Origin: Thermoplasmata archaeon
GTDB lineage: Archaea; Thermoplasmatota; Thermoplasmata; Lutacidiplasmatales; UBA184
NCBI GenBank assembly: GCA_021817605.1
Contig: JAKAUN010000002.1
Location: 129,676-193,675, forward strand
DNA: 64,000 nucleotides
Direction: 5' to 3'
The first letter of the stretch is position 1. Each line of letters starts with the position of its first letter. Below, in pieces: positions 43,671 through 50,609 of the stretch. A program made the position numbers and the translations under genes. The notes under the pieces were generated by a model that had not been told where the DNA came from, did not search any database, and saw only the letters and a list, made by a program, of their open reading frames with translations.

Positions 43671-45018
43671 GGCCGGTGGCCTCCGGCCGGGCCGCAGGGG
43701 CGCCAGCGGGGGGAGGGAGATAGGCTCCGGTGTAGGGGACCGCGGCCGTTCGGGAGGCGAGGCGCCGCCGGTAGCCGCGGACGTAGCGCCAGTGGAAGAG
43801 CAGGACGACCAGGCCGTTGACGAGGAAGAGCGGACCGAGCGTCGTGGCGACCTGAACTGTCGGGATCTGGACGCCGGGGGTCTCGCCTCCCCAGACGGTC
43901 ATGACGATGAAGAACGCCAGGAGCGACGTGCCGATCCAGACGAAGAACGGCCGATCGCGCGGATGCGTGCGCTTCGAGCGGTCGAGGAACGGCAGGAAGA
44001 GCACGAAGAGCAGCACCACGGTCGTGACGGCGACCGCGATCACCGGCGTGACCCCCTGGAAGTCGACCAGTTTGAACAGCCAGAGGAAGTACCAGTCCGG
44101 TTCGGTGACCCCCTGCTGGGCGGCGAGGTTGCCGACGTAGGTCGGCAGCTGCCACGGCCAGAGCGCCGCGATGCCGAAGAGGACGCCGACGTAGAGGAGC
44201 GCCCACTTGCCGATGTAGAACAGGATGTGCGGCATGAACGGGACGTGCTCCTTGGCCTCCCGGTCGGTGAAGCGGCGCCGCTGGGTGGGGTCCGAGGTGG
44301 AGGGAGGGGCTATCCCGTGCGACTCGAACAGCGCGATGTGGGCGTAGAGGAGGGCGCCGAGCGCCACCGGGATGAGCAGGACGTGCGCGTCGAACATCCG
44401 GGACAGGAGGCCCTGGGAAGTGCCGTCGCCCAGGATGAACGGCCCCAGGAGCGGGCCGACCGTCGGCAGCCTGAGGGCGAGGACGAGCCCGACATTGGTC
44501 GCGTTGTAGGAGAGCTGGGTGTAGGGCAGGAGGTAGCCGGTGAACCCCATTCCGAGGGTCATCACCATGAGGAGGGTGCCGACCATCCAGGAGAACTCGC
44601 GGGGCGCCTTGTAGACGCCGAGGTAGTAGCCGCGAAAGAAGTGGACGAACATGAGGAAGATCATCGCGTAGGCGCCGTAGAGGTGGGTGGAGAGGAGGAG
44701 CGAGCCCATCGGTACGGAATGGATGATGTAGTAGGTCGAGCACCAGGCGGCCGGTGCGGGCGAGGTCGTCCCGAGCGACTGGCCGCACGAGGTGAACGTC
44801 GCGTGGGTCGCCGTGCTCGGTTGGTAGTAGAGCAGGAGCAGCGCGCCCGAGATGACCTGGTAGAAGAACGCGTTCGCGACGAACGCCCCGGTCCAGTAGG
44901 ACGGCTTGAAGGAGAACTCCGGCTGGGGCCGTAGCGCCCAGCGTCGCATCGAGGTGCGGTCCTCGACGAACCCCCAGATCCGGTTGAGGGTCCGGTTGTA
45001 CCAGCGGGAGAAGACCAC
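43663..45018 (-). CDS. petB: Cytochrome b of a Rieske/cytochrome b complex
   Basis: 451-residue diheme quinol-oxidising subunit. The helix B pair is STHLYGAYAMIFLMFVHFFRG (13 residues between His) and the helix D pair AHVLLIPVALGALLYAH (14 between, the b6-like spacing). The quinol-site loop reads EPDWYFLW, the PDWY form of PEWY. The N- and C-terminal halves are joined in one polypeptide. It follows the Rieske gene by 12 bases and precedes the oxidase genes, so quinol oxidation and O2 reduction are co-transcribed. Confidence 0.94.
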   Translation of the reverse strand: MVFSRWYNRTLNRIWGFVEDRTSMRRWALRPQPEFSFKPSYWTGAFVANAFFYQVISGALLLLYYQPSTATHATFTSCGQSLGTTSPAPAAWCSTYYIIHSVPMGSLLLSTHLYGAYAMIFLMFVHFFRGYYLGVYKAPREFSWMVGTLLMVMTLGMGFTGYLLPYTQLSYNATNVGLVLALRLPTVGPLLGPFILGDGTSQGLLSRMFDAHVLLIPVALGALLYAHIALFESHGIAPPSTSDPTQRRRFTDREAKEHVPFMPHILFYIGKWALLYVGVLFGIAALWPWQLPTYVGNLAAQQGVTEPDWYFLWLFKLVDFQGVTPVIAVAVTTVVLLFVLFLPFLDRSKRTHPRDRPFFVWIGTSLLAFFIVMTVWGGETPGVQIPTVQVATTLGPLFLVNGLVVLLFHWRYVRGYRRRLASRTAAVPYTGAYLPPPAGAPAARPEATGRD

Positions 45019-45030
45019 TTTGTCGTCCTC

Positions 45031-45849
45031 CTAGGTCGGGAAGCTGCAGGTGATCACCGGCGCCTCCTTCTCGAGCTGCGAGTTCGACCCGACTCCGTAG
45101 TCGCCCTGGAGGGTGCTGATGTGCCCGTTCACGGGCGGGCCGGTCTCCCCGACGGCGTAGAGGTAGTCGTTGCCCCCCTGGCTCGGGTCGTCCCACTCGA
45201 TGGTGACCTGGGGGAGCGGAAGGACCGCCGGTCCGGTGAGGTTAGCCGCCCCGTCGGTGACGTCGTAGGTCGACCCGTGGCAGCTGCAGTGGATGTAGAA
45301 CGGCAGGCTGCCGTTCTTGAACGTCTGGCTGCAGGTTCCCGGAGGGTAGTAGGAGATCGCCGGGGCCGGGCAGCCGAGGTGCTGGCAGATGGCGCTGAAG
45401 GCGACGATCGACTTGTTCGGGCCGACCCCGTTCTTCACCGTGTAGCTGCTCCCCGACGGAGGAGGGTAGAGGTTCAGCAGGAAGTTCGGCTCGTTGCGGA
45501 GAGGGTAGTTGAACAGGAACAGATCGCTCGTCCCGATGTTGTACTCGCTGTCGACCTTGGTGGCGGTGAGGGGGGAGCCGTCCACGTCGAGCAGCTGGGT
45601 CTTCGGGTAGGCGGAGATCCCCACGGCCGGAGGCTGGACGTACTGCAGGGCGCCGCCCGCGACACCGCCGATCCCCACGCCGAGGACGCCCGCGACCGCG
45701 GCGAGCTTGAGGAGGTTGCGTTTGGTCTCGTCGACCTCGGGCTCCACCGCGGCGACGCGGTGGATCTGGCCGACCGGGAACTCAAGGCGAGCGTCCCCAC
45801 CCCCGAAACGAGGGCAAGAGCTCGAGCAGGAGGACGGCTCCACGTTCAT
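45031..45849 (-). CDS. Rieske iron-sulfur protein
   Basis: 272 residues. Cluster motifs are CQHLGCPAP and HCSCHGSTYD (two Cys, two His plus the Cys disulfide pair). The N-terminal anchor is preceded by a Tat-like twin (DETKRNLLKLAAVAGVLGVG), with Lys-Arg in place of Arg-Arg. Folded Rieske domains are a classic Tat substrate, and tatC and two tatA genes lie directly upstream in the same operon. The 45 residues before the anchor are cytoplasmic and contain two CSSSC-type cysteines of unknown use. Confidence 0.93.
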   Translation of the reverse strand: MNVEPSSCSSSCPRFGGGDARLEFPVGQIHRVAAVEPEVDETKRNLLKLAAVAGVLGVGIGGVAGGALQYVQPPAVGISAYPKTQLLDVDGSPLTATKVDSEYNIGTSDLFLFNYPLRNEPNFLLNLYPPPSGSSYTVKNGVGPNKSIVAFSAICQHLGCPAPAISYYPPGTCSQTFKNGSLPFYIHCSCHGSTYDVTDGAANLTGPAVLPLPQVTIEWDDPSQGGNDYLYAVGETGPPVNGHISTLQGDYGVGSNSQLEKEAPVITCSFPT

Positions 45850-46034
45850 TCCAAGCTCCTCCCGCGCGTGTCCGGCACCGCGTCGTCCGCCTCGCCCGGA
45901 GCCGGCAGGACCGCCTCACCGGGAAGCTCGGCGTCCTCGCTGCCGTAGTAGACGGCCCAGATGACGGCGATCCCGAGGAGCAGGGCGAGGACCTCGGTGA
46001 GCGTAATGATCTGAGTGACCGTGAGCGCGCTCAC
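45846..46034 (-). CDS. Small single-helix membrane protein (62 residues)
   Basis: One helix (IITLTEVLALLLGIAVIWAVYYG) followed by an acidic, Pro-rich tail. It overlaps the Rieske gene and the tatA-like gene by 4 bases each (ATGA-type), so it is coupled to both. Likely a small subunit of the Rieske/cytochrome b complex or a Tat helper; no family recognised. Confidence 0.65.
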   Translation of the reverse strand: MSALTVTQIITLTEVLALLLGIAVIWAVYYGSEDAELPGEAVLPAPGEADDAVPDTRGRSLE

Positions 46035-46432
46035 TTCCCCTCCCCCTCGCGTGGTTGCACGCTGCTAAGGCTGGTCGACCAGCTGGTCATGACATAGCCG
46101 AAGCCCACGGCCCCGGGAGCGGCGGGCGCGAACGGCGCCGGCCCCGCCGGGCCCTGCGGGGGGGTTCGCACCGCCGCCGGGATCCCGCGGCCGGCGCTCG
46201 GCGGTGCGCCGAGCCCGAGGAGCGCGGCCCGGAACGACCCCGGGCTCGTCCCCGCGGGCAGCGGAAGTTCGGCGGCGCGGGCGAACTCGCCCACGAGCTC
46301 CTGCTTCAGATGGTTCGCGCGGCTGTACCACTTCCCGAGGGTGCGGATCGCCTGCGTGTTGCCCCGGCCGAAGAGGAGGAACGCCCCCACGACGAGGATG
46401 ATCAGCCAGTCGATGTCGGAGAGAAGCGCCAC
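46031..46432 (-). CDS. TatA-like protein with extended Pro/Ala tail
   Basis: 133 residues. The N-terminus matches TatA/E: a short helix DIDWLIILVVGAFLLFGRG (with the FG motif) and the amphipathic TQAIRTLGKWYSRANHLKQELVGEF. About 80 residues of Pro/Ala/Gly follow, much longer than usual. Second TatA of the locus, 4 bases after tatC. It may play a TatB-like role. Confidence 0.75.
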   Translation of the reverse strand: MALLSDIDWLIILVVGAFLLFGRGNTQAIRTLGKWYSRANHLKQELVGEFARAAELPLPAGTSPGSFRAALLGLGAPPSAGRGIPAAVRTPPQGPAGPAPFAPAAPGAVGFGYVMTSWSTSLSSVQPREGEGK

Positions 46433-46436
46433 GTCG

Positions 46437-47270
46437 TTAGCCCCCTGCCGGGGCGAGTGGGCCCCCGCGCCCGCCGTCCCGTCGGCTCTCCCATCGCCGC
46501 GCGAAGTAGGCCCCGCCGAAGTAGAGCCCGATCATCGGCGTGGCGATGAGGAGCATCGTAATGCCGGAGTTGTCGGGCGTGACGATCATCCCGAAGACGA
46601 GCGCGCCGATCACCGCCCCGCGCCAGTGCTTACCCCAGGCGGCGGCCCGCACGACGCCGAGGCGGGTGAGCGCGTAGAGGAAGACCGGCAGCTCGAAGAC
46701 GACCCCGAAGGCGAGCGAGTAGAGGAGGGCGAAGGTCACGAACGACTGCGCGCCGAGCACCGGGGCGAGGCCCATGGCGTAGACATACAGGAAGAGGAGG
46801 CGGAAGGTGAACGGAGTGAGGAAGAATAGCCCGGCAAGGGTCCCGCCGGCGAACAGCAGGCTCGCGGGGAGCCCGATCTCCCTCAGGAGGCGCCGCTCGT
46901 GGCCGCGCAGCGCCGGCACCAGGAAGGCGCCGAGCTCGTGGACGATCCACGGCATCCCGAAGATGAGCGTGAGGAGCAGCCCGATCTCCATCTGCACGAC
47001 GATCGAATCGCCGACCCCCACGTTGAGGAGCGTCACACCGTGTGGGAGCATCCAGCGGACCATGGCGCGGAAGACCTGGGCGGTGACGTTGTAGAACGGG
47101 CTCGGCCAAGGGTAGGCGAACGGGACGCTCACCGCGCCGAGGTCCAGCCGCCAGGGCACGAGCTCGAAGAAGATCAGGAAACCGAAGATCGCCGCGAGGA
47201 CGACACCGAGGCGGACCAGCCGGCGGCGGGCCTCGGTCACGATGGCCAGGATCCGGGGAAGGTCGGCCAT
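46437..47270 (-). CDS. tatC: Twin-arginine translocase subunit TatC
   Basis: 277 residues with six hydrophobic helices. TatC hallmarks are FGMPWIVHELGAFLVPALRGHERR, LFFLTPFTF, FGVVFELPVFLYALTRLGVV (the FELP motif) and VFGMIVTPDNSGITMLLIATPM. It recognises twin-arginine signals and, with TatA, exports folded proteins. It stands directly upstream of the Rieske gene, its most likely substrate; the Cys-rich copper proteins nearby have Sec-like signals instead. Confidence 0.93.
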   Translation of the reverse strand: MADLPRILAIVTEARRRLVRLGVVLAAIFGFLIFFELVPWRLDLGAVSVPFAYPWPSPFYNVTAQVFRAMVRWMLPHGVTLLNVGVGDSIVVQMEIGLLLTLIFGMPWIVHELGAFLVPALRGHERRLLREIGLPASLLFAGGTLAGLFFLTPFTFRLLFLYVYAMGLAPVLGAQSFVTFALLYSLAFGVVFELPVFLYALTRLGVVRAAAWGKHWRGAVIGALVFGMIVTPDNSGITMLLIATPMIGLYFGGAYFARRWESRRDGGRGGPLAPAGG

Positions 47271-47369
47271 CTAGCGCCCACCGGCGGGCAGGTGCGATTC
47301 GAGCCCCACGGCGGGGTCGAACCGGTTACCCTGCGTCGCTCGTGCGGCCATCGGGAAAGTTCGGGGGAT

Positions 47370-47576
47370 CTACCGGGCGGTCCCGGGAGGCGAAGCGCCG
47401 CCCTGGGCCTTGGCCTGCTCGGCCTGGTACTCGCGCTCGGAGTCAAGGCGTCCCCGCTTGAACTCCCCCACCGACCGGCCCAGGCTCCGGGCCAGCTGGG
47501 GGATCTTGGTCGACCCGTAGAAGAGAACTCCAAACACGACCGCGATGATCAGCCAATCGTCAATCGAATCGAACAT
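47370..47576 (-). CDS. tatA: Twin-arginine translocase subunit TatA
   Basis: 68 residues, canonical TatA: WLIIAVVFGVLFYGSTKIPQLARSLGRSVGEFKRG with short helix, hinge and amphipathic helix. First gene of the respiratory operon. A 99-base gap separates it from tatC. The GTAC-N5-CCATATC promoter lies 35-50 bases upstream of its ATG. Confidence 0.93.
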   Translation of the reverse strand: MFDSIDDWLIIAVVFGVLFYGSTKIPQLARSLGRSVGEFKRGRLDSEREYQAEQAKAQGGASPPGTAR

Positions 47577-47610
47577 CGTCCGGTGCCGGCGCGACCACCC
47601 GGTCTCCGCC

Positions 47611-47626
47611 GATATGGCGTTCGTAC
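47611..47626 (-). promoter_or_regulatory. Promoter of the tat-Rieske-cox operon, copy 1 of the GTAC-N5-CCATATC element
   Basis: Plus-strand reading GATATGG (47611-47617), five bases, GTAC (47623-47626). On the minus strand CCATATC is the TATA candidate, 35 bases from the tatA ATG, and GTAC lies just upstream of it. The same arrangement recurs at 51672 and 52676. Confidence 0.65.
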
Positions 47627-47726
47627 GGTGTGACGCAACTGGTGCGAACCGTCCGGACTCGGAGGAGATAAACCCCCGACCGGCCGACGCAACGGCGGGC
47701 CGGACGCGGACGCGGGCGACCGGCGG

Positions 47727-48770
47727 CTAGGCCGCCTCGACCAGGATCGTCTCGTTGCCCGCCGCCACGGCGCGGTCGATCGCGATCTCGGCGAGCAGCT
47801 CGAGGCAGCCGGCGGAGCGTTCCAACAGCTGCGTGACCGGCCGTAGCGAGGTCGACCCCGCCGCCGCGCCCCGACCGGATCGGTCCCGGACCGCCGCGCG
47901 GAGCGTCCCCGCGCCCCCGTGGTAGACCTCGCAGGCGTGGTCGAGCGACGGGTGGATGAGCGCGTCCACGACCTCCTTGAGATGCGCCTTGAGCTCGGGA
48001 AGCGTCTCCGCGAGCGAGGAGCTCGACGCGCTGCCGAGGCGCGAGGCCTGCCGGTTGAGGATCCCGAGCGCTTCGGCGTACATCTCCGCGAGCTCCTCGA
48101 GCGCGTGCACGACGACCCGCCACTCGAGGAGGTGGCGCGGGTCCGGGCTCCCGATGCGCCGGGCGAGCGACCAGTCGCGGCTCGCGAGGAAGAGCTGACG
48201 GACCAAAAGTGCGAGGACCTTGCTCGACTCCTCCTCGAGCGTCCCGAGCCGACGGCTCGCGGAGCGCTTGCGCAGGGCCTCCTCGATCTCCTCGAGGAAG
48301 GCGATGAGGATCATCTTGGTCCGCTGGACCAGCTGGGGCAGGCCGTACTTGGACGGGTCGATGAAGTTCTGGAGGACCACCCGGTTGGGCTCCTGGGAGA
48401 CCACCGAGACCCCAAGCAGGCCTCGGGCCGTCTCCAGGAGCTCCTCGACGCGCTCCGGGGCAAGGGCGACATCCGTGCGGATCTCGATCGCGTCGTGGCC
48501 GACCCGGTAGGCGCCGATGACGAGCCGCTCGAGGATCCCCGGCGTGGCGAAGGAACGCGCCTGGACGAGGAACGGCGCGGCGGTGCTTCCGGCTCCGGGG
48601 ACCGGCGCCGGCTTGAGGAAGAGCGTGCCGTCGTCGTTCTGGTCGAAGACGACCACGTCCCCCGGCCTCAGGTTCATCGCCTCTGCCCACGGCTTCGGCA
48701 GCGTGACCGCTATGGACGAGTGGCCGGCTTTGAGGACGCGACGCTCACGACTGGGGACACCCCACGCCAT
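47727..48770 (-). CDS. AbrB-PhoU-type transcriptional regulator
   Basis: 347 residues from the ATG at 48770. The N-terminal AbrB/MazE DNA-binding hairpin is RRVLKAGHSSIAVTLPKPWAEAMNLRPGDVVVFDQNDDG; two PhoU-like helical bundles follow (about residues 110-345). Archaeal proteins of this build are annotated as phosphate uptake regulators. No phosphate transporter lies nearby; it sits inside the respiratory locus. A palindrome overlaps its promoter, suggesting autoregulation. Confidence 0.85.
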   Translation of the reverse strand: MAWGVPSRERRVLKAGHSSIAVTLPKPWAEAMNLRPGDVVVFDQNDDGTLFLKPAPVPGAGSTAAPFLVQARSFATPGILERLVIGAYRVGHDAIEIRTDVALAPERVEELLETARGLLGVSVVSQEPNRVVLQNFIDPSKYGLPQLVQRTKMILIAFLEEIEEALRKRSASRRLGTLEEESSKVLALLVRQLFLASRDWSLARRIGSPDPRHLLEWRVVVHALEELAEMYAEALGILNRQASRLGSASSSSLAETLPELKAHLKEVVDALIHPSLDHACEVYHGGAGTLRAAVRDRSGRGAAAGSTSLRPVTQLLERSAGCLELLAEIAIDRAVAAGNETILVEAA

Positions 48771-48781
48771 CGGACCTTCCA

Positions 48782-48811
48782 AACCTACTACGAGGTTCGT
48801 AGGTTATACAG
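48782..48811 (-). promoter_or_regulatory. TATA box and overlapping palindromic operator of the AbrB-PhoU regulator
   Basis: Perfect arms AACCTAC (48782-48788) and GTAGGTT (48799-48805) around a 10-base spacer. On the minus strand TATAACC (48802-48808) is the TATA candidate and overlaps the upstream arm; the downstream arm ends 12 bases before the ATG, around the expected transcription start. Protein bound here would block TBP/TFB or polymerase. Confidence 0.6.
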
Positions 48812-48844
48812 GGAGGGGTTCTTGAACGTTGCGCCGCGCCCGGC

Positions 48845-49555
48845 CTACGGAGCGGGCGGGGGGGCGTGCGGCGGCTCGGAAGGGCTCCCGGCCCCGCCGG
48901 ACGGCTCGGGATAGCCGAGGCGTTCCGGAGGCATCTCGTGGACCGAGCCCTCCCGCCGGCCGATGACGAACCCGAGGACGATCGCGAGGACGGTGAGCGC
49001 GACGATCGTCGCCACGATGATGAAGACCGCGATGCCGGGTCCGACCGCCCCGCCGCTCAGGCTCAGGTTGGACGGGAGGTTCTCGCCGAAGGCGATGAAC
49101 CCGTACATCCCCTTCTCGAAGTGACCGGAGACCGCGCAGAGGAACTCGTACCAGCCCATCGCATGGACGGTGAAGGTCCCTTGGACGGTCTGGCCGGCGG
49201 CGGCCGAGATCGAGACCAGCGAACCGTAGTGGGTGAGAAGGTCCGAGACGTTACCGGTCGAGGCGGAGTTGGGGATCACCCAGCCCGAACGGTTGAGGAT
49301 CGTGAAGGTGTGGGTGAGCGCCGGGTCGGCGTTGGTGAACGTCACAGTGACCGTCGTGTTGAGCGGGACCTGGTCGTACTCTCGGGTGTCGAAGTCGAAG
49401 TTCGTCACCGCGGTCTCGGCGATCTGGCCGCTCGTGGCGACCACCACGGGGCGGGCAACCGCCACGTGCGACACACCGAGCGCGGCGACGCAGGCCAGCA
49501 CCGAGACGGAGAGAAGCAGCGCGACCGGTCTACGCCAGAACTGCCTACTTCTCAT
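48845..49555 (-). CDS. Membrane-anchored cupredoxin (blue copper protein)
   Basis: 236 residues: an N-terminal signal segment (PVALLLSVSVLACVAALG), one cupredoxin domain facing outward, a C-terminal anchor (GPGIAVFIIVATIVALTVLAIVLG) and a Pro-rich cytoplasmic tail. Type 1 copper ligands are the His of LTHTFTIL and the Cys, His and Met of FLCAVSGHFEKGM. Divergent from coxB. It is the best candidate for shuttling electrons from the Rieske/cyt b complex to CuA. Confidence 0.88.
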   Translation of the reverse strand: MRSRQFWRRPVALLLSVSVLACVAALGVSHVAVARPVVVATSGQIAETAVTNFDFDTREYDQVPLNTTVTVTFTNADPALTHTFTILNRSGWVIPNSASTGNVSDLLTHYGSLVSISAAAGQTVQGTFTVHAMGWYEFLCAVSGHFEKGMYGFIAFGENLPSNLSLSGGAVGPGIAVFIIVATIVALTVLAIVLGFVIGRREGSVHEMPPERLGYPEPSGGAGSPSEPPHAPPPAP

Positions 49556-49615
49556 GCGGGATCCGATCGCTCACCGGCGAGGGCTTCCCACCTGAGGGTG
49601 GTTCAAAGCCCCTCC

Positions 49616-49698
49616 GTACGTACCTGCTCGCACGCGTCCCCGGCGAGGCCACCGCGGCGGCCGGCCAGGTGTCCGTACGAACGCGGGCGATAAGTAGC
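49616..49698. promoter_or_regulatory. Divergent promoter region cupredoxin/coxB with GTAC sites
   Basis: The 157-base gap holds GTACGTAC at 49616-49623 and CCGTACGAACGC at 49673-49684. The latter 12-mer is identical to the sequence around the GTAC of the tatA promoter (minus-strand reading). GATAAGTA at 49689-49696 is the TATA candidate for coxB, about 21 bases before the GTG. Spacing to GTAC is 10 here rather than 5, so this is a partial match to the element. Confidence 0.4.
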
Positions 49699-49712
49699 AC
49701 GGCACGCAAGCG

Positions 49713-49940
49713 GTGGGCGTGTACCCCGCGGAGCCGGTGCGCGCCCCGGCGGCGCCGGTGTGGGCCGCGGCCGTCGGTCTCATCGCCGCGGCGTCGGAGA
49801 GCAACCTCGCGCAGACGACCACGCTCGTCTGGACGTTGGTGGCGATCGGCGCCGCAGGGGCGATCGTGACGTTCGCCATCATGGTCTACGCCCTGCTCAA
49901 GTTCCGGGACCCCGCAACGCGGAGGCGCCGGTATGGTTGA
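49713..49940 (+). CDS. coxB1: Cytochrome oxidase subunit II, N-terminal part (first helix)
   Basis: 75 residues from a GTG: a signal-like segment (APVWAAAVGLIAAAS), then TTTLVWTLVAIGAAGAIVTFAIMVYALLKFRDP, which corresponds to transmembrane helix 1 of subunit II and its cytoplasmic basic end (RRRRYG). It stops with TGA inside the start of the next frame (ATGGTTGA, 49933-49940). Together the two ORFs make one complete CoxB; either the gene is naturally split in the cytoplasmic loop or one base differs from the true sequence. Confidence 0.72.
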   Translation: MGVYPAEPVRAPAAPVWAAAVGLIAAASESNLAQTTTLVWTLVAIGAAGAIVTFAIMVYALLKFRDPATRRRRYG

Positions 49941-50397
49941 GCGGCTCGAGGTCGCCTGGACGCTCGTCGTGGTCGGCCTCCTCACGGGAGTCGCCGTCTA
50001 CTCCACGGTCCTCCTCTACCACCTGGACGCGCTCCCGGCCCATCCCAACGAGTACGTGAACGTCATCGGGCACCAGTGGTACTGGGAGTTCTGCTACCCG
50101 GCGAACAAGACCTGCTTCAACTCGAGCTACGACCCGTCGACCAACAGCGTCTCGGGCGGGGCATTATGGGCGCATCCCGGTTGGGTCGTCCAGCTCAACA
50201 TCACCTCGGCCGACGTCATCCATTCGCTCAACATACCGGCGCTGGGCGTCCGCATCGACGCGATACCGGGCCGGATGAACCACTTCGCCTTCACGGTGCC
50301 GGCCGCCGCCGCGCTCGGCACGATGTACCTCATCCAGTGCACCGAGTTCTGCGGAACGTTCCACGGAACGATGCGCTCGTTCCTCATCGTAAGCTAG
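49933..50397 (+). CDS. coxB2: Cytochrome oxidase subunit II, C-terminal part (helix 2 and CuA domain)
   Basis: 154 residues. It opens MVERLEVAWTLVVVGLLTG, the usual start of helix 2 in CoxB (LEVAWT), then GHQWYWEF (aromatic electron-entry region) and the CuA site: the His of DVIHSLNIPALGV and the C-x3-C-x3-H-x2-M of CTEFCGTFHGTM. Complete CuA ligands mean it takes electrons from a soluble or anchored one-electron carrier rather than quinol. Overlaps the first part by 8 bases, +1 frame. Confidence 0.93.
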   Translation: MVERLEVAWTLVVVGLLTGVAVYSTVLLYHLDALPAHPNEYVNVIGHQWYWEFCYPANKTCFNSSYDPSTNSVSGGALWAHPGWVVQLNITSADVIHSLNIPALGVRIDAIPGRMNHFAFTVPAAAALGTMYLIQCTEFCGTFHGTMRSFLIVS

Positions 50398-50417
50398 CGG
50401 CCTGCGCACCGGGGCAC

Positions 50418-50435
50418 GGGTCCCCGACGGGACCC
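50418..50435 (+). other. Hairpin just after coxB
   Basis: GGGTCCC-CGAC-GGGACCC, seven perfect pairs with a 4-base loop, 20 bases after the coxB stop and followed by C-rich rather than T-rich sequence. It may stabilise the mRNA 3' end; it is not a typical archaeal poly-T terminator. Confidence 0.35.
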
Positions 50436-50609
50436 CCCCAGCGGTGTCTCCCTCCAAGGGACGCCGCAAGAGACCAGGAGCCCCCGTTCGCGGGAACGAC
50501 TCCCGCCCCGGTCCTTTCGCTCGGTCAGGCGCGAGCGCCGCGACCGCGCGCGCCGGACCGACCGGGACGGGACCCCGGTTCGGCTCGGCGGGGGCCGGTC
50601 CTTGGCTCG

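Noticed and set aside
47271-47369. tRNA-like sequence between tatA and tatC
   Set aside because: A GATTCGAGCCCC stretch resembles a T-arm, but no anticodon stem or acceptor pairing could be formed around it.
50418-50435. Intrinsic transcription terminator after coxB
   Set aside because: The hairpin is perfect but followed by C-rich sequence; archaeal terminators need T-runs, so it is listed only as a hairpin.
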